The notes under the pieces are model-generated. The model was not told the DNA's origin, searched no databases, and saw nothing but the letters and a program-made list of their open reading frames with translations. Made by a program: the position numbers and the translations under genes. Source: Acidovorax sp. CF316 (lineage in GTDB: Bacteria; Pseudomonadota; Gammaproteobacteria; Burkholderiales; Burkholderiaceae_C). From it: 49,026 nt of DNA. Below, one piece after another: positions 42,637-49,026 of this stretch. The stretch spans positions 1 to 49,026 of the forward strand of contig NZ_AKJX01000138.1 of assembly GCF_000276605.1 (NCBI RefSeq), read 5' to 3'. Every line of letters begins with the position of its first letter. Position 1 is the stretch's first letter.

Positions 42637-43586
42637 AGCGGAATCCAGTCGGGTGGTTGCGGGCTGGCCGCCACGGCGGCCCGGGTGGGGATGGAGGGCT
42701 GGGCCCCCGCCTGCGTCACGCACAGGGCGGCGGCGCGGATGCCCTCGCGCACGGCGGCGTTGAGCGGCCCGCCCTGCGCCAGCGCCACGGCCAGCGCACC
42801 GAGGAAGGTGTCGCCCGCGGCGGTGGTGTCCACGGCTTGCACGGCCATGCCGGGGTGGTGTGTGCTGCCCAGGGTGTCGGCGGCCACGGCGCCCGCGGCG
42901 CCCAGCGTCACCACCACCTGGGCCGGCCCCAGGCCGCGCAGCGTCTGCGCGGCCACGGCGGCATCGGCCACGGTCTCCACGGCCGTGCCCGCCAGGGCGG
43001 CGGCCTCGACCTCGTTGACCACCAGCGTGTGCACCAGCGGCCACAGACCCCCGGGCAGGCTCTGGATGGGCGAGGGGTTGAGCAGCACCTGGCAGCCCGC
43101 TGCATGGGCTTGCTGCGCGGCGGCCAGCACCTGGGGCAGGGGCGTCTCGAACTGCAGCACCAGGCTGTGGGCCTGGTCCAGCACGGCGGCAAGCGCCTGC
43201 GTGTCGAGTGCGAAGCGGCCATTGGCGCCCGGCACCACGACGATGCGGTTCTGCCCCGTGGCCTCCACGGTGATGGCTGCCACGCCCGTGGTCTCGGCCG
43301 GGTCGGTCTGTACCCCGCCGTGGTCGATTCCGTCCTGTGCCAGGCCGGAGCGCAGCGCGCGGCCGTAAGCGTCGTCGCCTACGCGGCCGAACAGGTGCAC
43401 CCGGGCACCCTGGCGCGCGCAGGCCACGGCCTGGTTGCCGCCCTTGCCACCGGGCACCAGGTGCAGCGCCTGGGCCAGCACGGTCTCGCCGGGACCAGGG
43501 GCCTGGGCCACCTGCAGCACCAGGTCCATGTTGAGGCTGCCCACCACGGCGATGGTGGGGGTGGCGTGCTCCGTCGCTCCCGTCAT
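42633..43586 (-). CDS. rbsK: ribokinase RbsK
   Basis: A 317-residue PfkB-family kinase that phosphorylates D-ribose. Signature 1 is VPGGKGGNQAVACARQGA and signature 2 is VQAVDTTAAGDTFLGALA with the catalytic Asp. GSLNMDLVL at the N terminus and VVNEVEAAALAG in the middle are also typical. The start overlaps the rbsR stop by 4 bases (ATGA), and its own stop overlaps the rbsD start by 4 bases. Confidence 0.95.
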   Translation of the reverse strand: MTGATEHATPTIAVVGSLNMDLVLQVAQAPGPGETVLAQALHLVPGGKGGNQAVACARQGARVHLFGRVGDDAYGRALRSGLAQDGIDHGGVQTDPAETTGVAAITVEATGQNRIVVVPGANGRFALDTQALAAVLDQAHSLVLQFETPLPQVLAAAQQAHAAGCQVLLNPSPIQSLPGGLWPLVHTLVVNEVEAAALAGTAVETVADAAVAAQTLRGLGPAQVVVTLGAAGAVAADTLGSTHHPGMAVQAVDTTAAGDTFLGALAVALAQGGPLNAAVREGIRAAALCVTQAGAQPSIPTRAAVAASPQPPDWIPL

Positions 43587-44596
43587 GGCTGTGCCTGTGC
43601 GGTGGAGGCGCGCACGCGCAGCTCGGGTTGCAGCATGACCTTGCGCGCGTCCTGGCGCTTGCCGTCGATGCGCTCGAGCAGCATGTCCACCGCCAGTGCG
43701 CCGATGCGCTGCTTGGGTTGGGCCACGGTGGTCAGCGGCGGGCTGGTGAAGGCGGTGAGTTCGATGTCGTCGAAACCCACGATGGACAGGGCCTCGGGTA
43801 CGCGCAGGTCGCGCTCGTGGGCTGCGCACAGTGCGCCCATGGCCATCAGGTCGTTGCAGACGAAGACGGCGGTGGGCGGCTGCTGCGCGCGCAGCACGGC
43901 GTGCATGGCCTCGTAGCCGCCCTGGCTGGTGAAGTTGCCGTGCCACAGCAGGCCGTCACCGGTGCCGCATCCGGCGTCGGCCAGCGCGGCACGCCAGCCG
44001 GCGATGCGCTGCTCGCTGGGCGCAATGCCCTCGGGCCCGCCGATGCAGGCGATGCGCCGGTGGCCCAGCGACAGCAGGTGGCGCGTGGCCAGCAGGCCGC
44101 CCTGCATGTGGGCGGTCTCCACCAGGTCGCAGGGCTGCTGTTCGGCCAGTTCGATCTCGCGGTCCACCAGCACGGTGGGGATGGACAGGCCCGCGAGCTG
44201 CGTGGGCAGTGTGGCGTCGTGCCCGGTGGAGACGACGATCAGCCCGTCGATGCGGCGCTCGGCCAGCACCTGCAGGTAGCTGCCCTGGCGGTGCGCCTCG
44301 TCATTGGTGTTGCACAGGATGAGGTTGTAGCCTGCGCCGAAGCAGCGGTCTTCGACCGCGTGCACGATCTCGGCGAAGTAGGGGTTGGAGCTGTTGGGGA
44401 TCAGCATGCCCAGCGTGCGCGTGTTGTTGCTCTTGAGGCTGCGGGCAATGGCGCTGGGCACGTAGCCCAGTTCGCGGATGGCTTTTTCCACACGCGCGCG
44501 CCCTTCGGGGCTCACGTGGCGTGTGCCGTTGACCACGTGGGACACCGTGGTGACGGATACGTCGGCATGCCGGGCAACGTCCTTGATAGTAGCCAT
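43583..44596 (-). CDS. rbsR: LacI-family ribose operon repressor RbsR
   Basis: A 337-residue LacI-family repressor. The N-terminal helix-turn-helix is MATIKDVARHADVSVTTVSHVVNGTRHVS, followed by the hinge helix and the linker RSLKSNNTRTLGMLIP. A periplasmic-binding-protein-like effector domain follows, with GLIVVSTGHDATLP and SIVGFDDIELTAFTSPPLTTVAQP. It sits inside the operon, between rbsC (44 bases upstream) and rbsK. It most likely binds the overlapping palindromes at 48316-48334 and is released by ribose. Confidence 0.93.
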   Translation of the reverse strand: MATIKDVARHADVSVTTVSHVVNGTRHVSPEGRARVEKAIRELGYVPSAIARSLKSNNTRTLGMLIPNSSNPYFAEIVHAVEDRCFGAGYNLILCNTNDEAHRQGSYLQVLAERRIDGLIVVSTGHDATLPTQLAGLSIPTVLVDREIELAEQQPCDLVETAHMQGGLLATRHLLSLGHRRIACIGGPEGIAPSEQRIAGWRAALADAGCGTGDGLLWHGNFTSQGGYEAMHAVLRAQQPPTAVFVCNDLMAMGALCAAHERDLRVPEALSIVGFDDIELTAFTSPPLTTVAQPKQRIGALAVDMLLERIDGKRQDARKVMLQPELRVRASTAQAQP

Positions 44597-44640
44597 GGAG
44601 AAAATCTGGAAACAGGGAATTCGTGGGGGATATAGAGGGT

Positions 44641-45627
44641 TCAGGCCGCCGCGCGCCGCTGGCGCAAGGTGTCCACGATGACCGCCGCAACGATCACCAC
44701 CCCCGTGATGATGCGCTTGCTGGGCTCGCTGGCACCCACCTGGGCCAGGCCCGCCTCCAGCACCGCGATGATCAGCACGCCGAAGGCGGTGTTCACCACC
44801 GAGCCGCGCCCGCCCATGAGGCTGGTGCCACCGATCACCACCGCGGCGATCACCTGCAGCTCCATGCCGGTGCCGGCGTTGGGATCTGCCGCCTCCAGCC
44901 GTGCCGACTGCATCAGCCCGGCCAGTCCGGCGAGCAGTCCGGTCACGGCAAACACGATGACGCGCAGGGGCCGCGGGTCGACCCCAGCCAGGCGCATCGC
45001 CTCCTCGTTGGTGCCGATGCCCACCACGCAGCGGCCGAACACCGTGCGCGTGAGCACCAGCTGCGCCACCACCACCAGCACCAGCGCGATCAGAAAGGCC
45101 ACCGAGATGCCGCCGAACATGGGTGCGGCCAGCCACGAGATCGCGTCGCCCACGTACTGCGTGCGCGAATCCGTGACCACATAGGCCCCGCCGCGCACGG
45201 CTTCGAGCATGCCCAGTGAGACGATGAAGGAGGGCAGGCGCCAGGCCACCGAGACAGCCCCGGTCACCGTGCCGCAGATAAGCCCCGTGGCCAGCGCCAG
45301 CAGCGCGGCAGCCGGCACGCTCCATTTCCATTGCACGATGGCCGCGGCCGAAGTGGCGGCGGACAGCGCCATCACCGATCCCACCGACAGGTCGATGCCG
45401 GCAATGATGAGCACGAAGGTCATGCCCACCGCCATCACGGCCAGCGCCGGGATCTCGTTGGCGATGGTGACGAAGGTTTGCACGCTCCAGAAGTATTCGG
45501 AGAGGGTGGAGAACAGCGCCACCATGCCCGCCAGCACGGCCAGCAGCCCGAGGTAGGTGCCGAGCTGGCTGCGCCAGGCGGGCGTGGGGCGGGGTGCCAT
45601 GGCGGCGGGGGATGCGGGGGCGTTCAT
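44641..45627 (-). CDS. rbsC: ribose ABC transporter permease RbsC
   Basis: A 328-residue CUT2-family permease with many hydrophobic helices. LVMAVGMTFVLIIAGIDLSVGSVMALSA-type blocks are visible (VMAVGMTFVLIIAGIDLSVG, then VTGLLAGLAGLMQSARLEAADPNAGTGMELQVIAAVVIGGTSLMGG near the C terminus). These are the classic motifs of RbsC/XylH/AraH. Its start overlaps the rbsA stop by 4 bases. The ATG at 45627 is chosen over a longer in-frame start inside rbsA. Confidence 0.95.
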   Translation of the reverse strand: MNAPASPAAMAPRPTPAWRSQLGTYLGLLAVLAGMVALFSTLSEYFWSVQTFVTIANEIPALAVMAVGMTFVLIIAGIDLSVGSVMALSAATSAAAIVQWKWSVPAAALLALATGLICGTVTGAVSVAWRLPSFIVSLGMLEAVRGGAYVVTDSRTQYVGDAISWLAAPMFGGISVAFLIALVLVVVAQLVLTRTVFGRCVVGIGTNEEAMRLAGVDPRPLRVIVFAVTGLLAGLAGLMQSARLEAADPNAGTGMELQVIAAVVIGGTSLMGGRGSVVNTAFGVLIIAVLEAGLAQVGASEPSKRIITGVVIVAAVIVDTLRQRRAAA

Positions 45628-47219
45628 GCGGTGGCGGGAGTGGAAGGGGAAGAATGGCCAGGGGCTTCGCGGCCACCCGGCTCGGAGAATGCAGCGGCCA
45701 GCAGCGACTGCTCGGACCACTGGCCGCGCTCGAACACGGCCACCAGGCGCCCGGCGCTCATCACGCCGATGCGGTCGGCCATGGCCATCAGCTCGCGCAG
45801 GTCCGACGAGACCATGAGCAGGGCGCGCCCGCTGGCGGCCATGCGATCGAGTTCGCCATAGAGTTCGGCACGCGCGCCCACGTCCACGCCACGTGTGGGT
45901 TCGTCGAGCAGCAGCACCCGGCCTTCGCGGTGCAGCCAGCGCGCGAACACCACCTTCTGCTGGTTGCCGCCCGACAGCGTGCCCACCGCCTGCTCGGGGC
46001 TGCGGCAGCGGATGCCCAAGGTCTGGACGAAGCCCTGCACCAGGCGGTTTTCCTTGGCGCGCTGCAGCCAGCCGGCGCGCGAGATCGCAGACAGGTCGGA
46101 CAGCGTGGCGTTGACGCGGATGGGCTGGGCCAGCAGCAGGCCCTGGGACTTGCGGTCTTCCGTGACCAGGCCGACGCCAGCGGCAATGGCCTGCAGCGGC
46201 GAGGCAAAGCCGCGCGGCAGCACGTGCGGGGCGCCACCCGCAGTGGATTCATCGGGGTGCAGCGTCACGCTGCCCCGGTCGGCGCGGTCCGCGCCGAACA
46301 GCAGGCGCACGAGTTCGGTGCGGCCCGAACCCACCAGTCCCGCCACGCCGAACACCTCGCCCGCGCGCAGCTCCAGGCTCACGTCCTGCACCGCCGTGCC
46401 GCGGCCCATGCCCTGGGCGCTCATCACCACCGGGCCGGCCTTGCGGCGCGGGCGGTGCTCGAGGTCGCTCACGGACCGGCCCACCATGCGCTGCACCAGA
46501 TCGTCCTCGCTCAGGCCGGCCATGGGGCGTGCATCCACCAGGCGGCCGTCGCGCAGCACGGCCACGCGGTCGGCGATGCGGCGCAGCTCTTCCAGGCGGT
46601 GCGACACATAGACGATGGCCACGCCGCGCGCGGTCAGGCGCGCGATCTGGTCGAACAGGTAGGCGGTCTCGCGCGGGGTGAGCATGGCCGTGGGCTCGTC
46701 GAGCACCAGGATGCGCGTGTCGTCCTGCAGATTGCGCGCGATCTCCACCATCTGCTGCTGGCCTATGCCCAGCTGCGAGACGGGGGTGGCGGGGTCGATG
46801 CTGTCCAGGCCGATCTTGGCCAGTTGTGCGCGTGCAGCGGTGTGCAGCGCATCGCGCTGCAGCCAGCCCGCGCGGTGCGGCAGGCGGCCCATGAGCAGGT
46901 TCTCGGCTACGGTGAGCGTGGGCACCAGGCCCAGCTCCTGCATCACCATGCGCACGCCCAGGCGCTCGGCCTCGCGGCGCGAGGCGGGCGCGTAGGTCTC
47001 GCCGGCCAGGCGCATGCCACCGCGCGTGGCCGGCTCCAGCCCGCAGACGATCTTGGACAGCGTGCTCTTGCCCGCGCCGTTCTCCCCCGTGAGCGCCAGC
47101 ACCTCGCCCGCGTTGAGCGCAAGCGTGATGCCGTCGAGCACGGTGGCGGTGTAATCCTTGCCCACCGCGGCTATGGACAGCAGCGGTGCGGCGGGCGGCG
47201 GTGGGAGCGGTCGGTCCAT
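45624..47219 (-). CDS. rbsA: ribose ABC transporter ATP-binding protein RbsA
   Basis: A 531-residue tandem ATPase of the CUT2 family. The first half has Walker A TGENGAGKST, LGIGQQQMVEIARNL and ILVLDEPTAMLT. The second half has the degenerate Walker A GLVGSGRTELVRLL, then LSGGNQQKVVFARWL and LLLDEPTRGVDVGA. This two-domain layout is the norm for RbsA/XylG/MglA. It starts 20 bases after the rbsB stop. Confidence 0.95.
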   Translation of the reverse strand: MDRPLPPPPAAPLLSIAAVGKDYTATVLDGITLALNAGEVLALTGENGAGKSTLSKIVCGLEPATRGGMRLAGETYAPASRREAERLGVRMVMQELGLVPTLTVAENLLMGRLPHRAGWLQRDALHTAARAQLAKIGLDSIDPATPVSQLGIGQQQMVEIARNLQDDTRILVLDEPTAMLTPRETAYLFDQIARLTARGVAIVYVSHRLEELRRIADRVAVLRDGRLVDARPMAGLSEDDLVQRMVGRSVSDLEHRPRRKAGPVVMSAQGMGRGTAVQDVSLELRAGEVFGVAGLVGSGRTELVRLLFGADRADRGSVTLHPDESTAGGAPHVLPRGFASPLQAIAAGVGLVTEDRKSQGLLLAQPIRVNATLSDLSAISRAGWLQRAKENRLVQGFVQTLGIRCRSPEQAVGTLSGGNQQKVVFARWLHREGRVLLLDEPTRGVDVGARAELYGELDRMAASGRALLMVSSDLRELMAMADRIGVMSAGRLVAVFERGQWSEQSLLAAAFSEPGGREAPGHSSPSTPATA

Positions 47220-47239
47220 GTCGTCCGGCGGTTGGGTTT

Positions 47240-48193
47240 TTACTTGCTGCCCTTGGTGACCAGCACCACCTCGGTCTTCACCTCGGCGGGCAACTGGGCC
47301 TGGGGCGTCTTGGCGGCGATGGCCTTTTGCGCCAGCTCGATGCCGAACACGGCCTGCTTGGCGGCGTACTGGTCGGCGGTGGCCAGCACGCGGCCATCGG
47401 CCAGCATGGGCTTGATGGCGCCGATGTTGTCATAGCCCACCACCTGCACCTTGCCGGTCTTGCCCGCGGCCTTGACTGCGGCCACCACGCCCAGCGCCAT
47501 GCTGTCGTTGCCGGCCAGCAGGGCCGTGAGGTCGGGGTGCTCGCGCAGCATGCCGGCGGCCACGGTGTTGCCCTTCTCGATCTCCCACTGGCCCGACTGC
47601 ACGCCCACCACGGTGATGCCGGCGGCCTGCATGGCGTCCTTGTAGCCCAGGGTGCGCTGCTGCGCATTGAAGGTGGTGGACACGCCCTCGATGATGCCCA
47701 CCTTGTCGCCCGACTTGAGCGACTTGGCCAGGTGCTCGCCCACCAACTTGGCGCCGGCGCGGTTGTCCGGGCCGACGAAGGGCACGGTGAGGTTCTTTTC
47801 CTTCAGGGCATCGCCATCCAGGCGGTTGTCGATATTGACCACGATGATGCCCTTGTCCACAGCGGCCTTGACCACAGGCACCAGGGCCTTGGAATCGGCC
47901 GGGGCCAGCACGATGGCGCTGACCTTCTGGGCCACGGCCTGCTCGATCATCTTGATCTGGGCGGCCGTGTCGGTCTCGTTCTTGATGCCGTTGGCCACCA
48001 GCGTGTATTCGCTGGCGTGGGCCTTCTGGTGCGCCTTGGCGCCGTCTTCCATGGTGCGGAAGAACTCGTTGGCCAGCGACTTCATGACCAGGGCGATCTT
48101 GGGCTTGTCCTGCGCCCAGACGGGGCTGGCAAGCATGCCGCCGAGCACGGCAATGGCGGCGGCGGTCTGAACGGAACGGCGGGTGAACTGCAT
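47240..48193 (-). CDS. rbsB: ribose-type periplasmic binding protein RbsB
   Basis: A 317-residue CUT2 binding protein. The signal peptide is MQFTRRSVQTAAAIAVLGGMLASPVWAQ. The mature part has KIALVMKSLANEFFRTM, ADSKALVPVVKAAVDKGI, VVNIDNRLDGDAL, VPFVGPDNRAGAKLVGEHL, LAGNDSMALGVVAAVKAAG and VVGYDNIGAIKPM. These match the RbsB/LacI-periplasmic group. AGGAG lies 5 bases before the ATG. It is the first gene of rbsB-A-C-R-K-D. Confidence 0.94.
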   Translation of the reverse strand: MQFTRRSVQTAAAIAVLGGMLASPVWAQDKPKIALVMKSLANEFFRTMEDGAKAHQKAHASEYTLVANGIKNETDTAAQIKMIEQAVAQKVSAIVLAPADSKALVPVVKAAVDKGIIVVNIDNRLDGDALKEKNLTVPFVGPDNRAGAKLVGEHLAKSLKSGDKVGIIEGVSTTFNAQQRTLGYKDAMQAAGITVVGVQSGQWEIEKGNTVAAGMLREHPDLTALLAGNDSMALGVVAAVKAAGKTGKVQVVGYDNIGAIKPMLADGRVLATADQYAAKQAVFGIELAQKAIAAKTPQAQLPAEVKTEVVLVTKGSK

Positions 48194-48298
48194 GGTGTCT
48201 CCTGTTGGAATGGTGGGCAAGGCACGGCCACCGAAAAGCCGCGCGAAATTGCGCGAAAGCGCCGGCGGCATGCCGGGCCAGTGCGGTGTCGCCCGGCG

Positions 48299-48334
48299 AT
48301 CATATCGTCCGCAATCGTTTGCGCAAACGTTTGC
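48299..48334 (-). promoter_or_regulatory. rbsB promoter with overlapping LacI-type operators
   Basis: CGTTTGCGCAAACG (48316-48329) and GCAAACGTTTGC (48323-48334) are two perfect overlapping palindromes with the central C-G typical of LacI-family operators. On the minus strand TATGAT (complement of 48299-48304) is a good -10 box, and TTGCGC lies 16 bases upstream at the -35 position, inside the operator. Binding of RbsR here would block polymerase. It is about 106 bases before rbsB. Confidence 0.75.
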
Positions 48335-48421
48335 TAATCGGTGTTAACCCTGTATTCTCGGAGTCTGGGGGCAGCTTGGAACCTGCCGTGGCGCAGCCGA
48401 TCGGGCCCTGGCGACCCCCCC

Positions 48422-48445
48422 AAAAAAAGGGCGCCTGGGCGCCCT
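48422..48445 (-). terminator. intrinsic terminator of the fadD-type gene
   Basis: On the minus strand GGGCGCC-type arms (complement of 48429-48445) form a GC-rich hairpin, followed by seven T (complement of 48422-48428). It ends the acyl-CoA ligase gene about 36 bases after its stop. Confidence 0.8.
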
Positions 48446-48480
48446 GGAAAAAGTGGTGCGGCCGGCGCCGGCCGGGGCGT

Positions 48481-49026
48481 CTAGGCCGTGGGCGCGCGCA
48501 GCTCGCGCCGCAGGATCTTGCCCACATTGCTCTTGGGCAGCTCGTCGCGGAACTCGATGTACTTGGGGCGCTTGTAGCCGGTGAGGTTTTCCTGGCAGAA
48601 GCGGGCCACGTCCTCCTCGCTCAGGGCCGGGTCGCTCTTGATCACGAAGATCTTGATCGCCTCGCCCTGCTTTTCGTCCGGGATGCCGATGGCCGCGCAC
48701 TCCACCACGCCTGGGCACAGCGAGACGACCTGTTCAAGCTCGTTGGGGAAGACGTTGAAGCCGCTGACCAGGATCATGTCCTTCTTGCGGTCGATGATGC
48801 GCGTGTAGCCGCGCTCGTCCATGATGCCGATGTCGCCCGTGCGCATGAAGCCGTCGGCCGTGAAGGCCTTGGCGTTTTCCTCGGGCTGGTTGTAGTAGCC
48901 GGTCATCACATTGGGGCCGCGGATGCAGATCTCGCCCGATTCGCCCTGGGGCAGGCTGTTGCCTGCATCGTCCTTGATGGCGATGTCGATGCCCGGCAGC
49001 GGCAGGCCGATGCTGCCGCTGAACTC
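48481..49026 (-). CDS. fadD: long-chain acyl-CoA ligase FadD, C-terminal part (5' end beyond window)
   Basis: The last 181 residues of an AMP-forming acyl-CoA synthetase. The frame is open to the window edge. Visible: PLPGIDIAIKDD, ESGEICIRGPNVMTGYYNQPEENAKAFTADGFMRTGDIGIMDERGYTRIIDRKKDMILVSGFNVFPNELE and the final motif LPKSNVGKILRRELR, whose Lys is needed for adenylation. The GFNVFPNE wording and spacing match FadD. It activates fatty acids for beta-oxidation. The start and the ATP-binding N-terminal domain are outside the window. Confidence 0.93.
   Translation of the reverse strand, partial: EFSGSIGLPLPGIDIAIKDDAGNSLPQGESGEICIRGPNVMTGYYNQPEENAKAFTADGFMRTGDIGIMDERGYTRIIDRKKDMILVSGFNVFPNELEQVVSLCPGVVECAAIGIPDEKQGEAIKIFVIKSDPALSEEDVARFCQENLTGYKRPKYIEFRDELPKSNVGKILRRELRAPTA

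Noticed and set aside
43583-45676. 697-codon minus-strand frame
   Set aside because: Only the last 337 codons (rbsR, from 44596) are a gene. The rest is an out-of-frame reading of rbsC.

Overview
The window is a dense, high-GC bacterial chromosome segment. Gene content, codon use and small conserved families (TtcA, FolB/FolM, DUF2905, OtsBA with a GH15 enzyme, rbs locus, PiuC/Fiu) fit a betaproteobacterium, most likely Comamonadaceae (Acidovorax-like). That placement is inferred from protein recognition, not from a search. I see no IS element, prophage or CRISPR array.

Layout. 1-4547 (minus strand): a truncated sterol-desaturase-family gene, a D-threonine-aldolase-type enzyme, a histidine phosphatase, a DUF4136 lipoprotein, ttcA and a small HTH-like protein. 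4548-5703: an 816-base gap with a promoter/small-ORF/terminator unit and strong hairpins, then three tRNA or tRNA-like genes with odd features. 5704-9483: a small basic protein, an HNH nuclease, DUF1090, folB, a FolM-type pteridine reductase and a MidA-type methyltransferase. 9660-17199 (minus): a MalK/G/F/E-type ABC transporter, an AtsK-type dioxygenase and eutBC. 17388-21548 (plus): a TauD-type dioxygenase, a sulfonate/taurine-type ABC transporter and DUF2905. Together these look like an organosulfur and amine scavenging island. 21560-25555 (minus): otsB, a GH15 hydrolase and otsA (trehalose). 25793: trxC.

26411-30218 is a complete bufferin locus: bufA (four-Cys precursor), bufB (DUF692/MNIO enzyme), bufC (DUF2063) and a DoxX protein. 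It diverges from a SigF-type ECF sigma factor and an NrsF-type anti-sigma factor. Both operons carry the same promoter element, TGTAACC-N16-CGAA, back to back. The sigma factor therefore very probably drives both itself and the metal-binding peptide.

30228-38444: cca, an unknown protein, NIPSNAP, GST, a 7TMR-DISM diguanylate cyclase, 5-formyl-THF cyclo-ligase, a lytic transglycosylase and the PiuC hydroxylase. 38533-41073: a Fiu-type siderophore receptor with a Fur-box-like palindrome upstream. 41190: an MBL hydrolase. 42247-48334: a full ribose locus, rbsBACRKD, with overlapping LacI-type palindromes at the rbsB promoter. 48481-49026: the 3' end of an acyl-CoA ligase (fadD).

A recurrent intergenic repeat occurs three times, each time between convergent genes. 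Two copies keep a hairpin whose two arms have changed together. The most unusual items are the divergent tRNA cluster, this repeat family and the twin SigF-type promoters.
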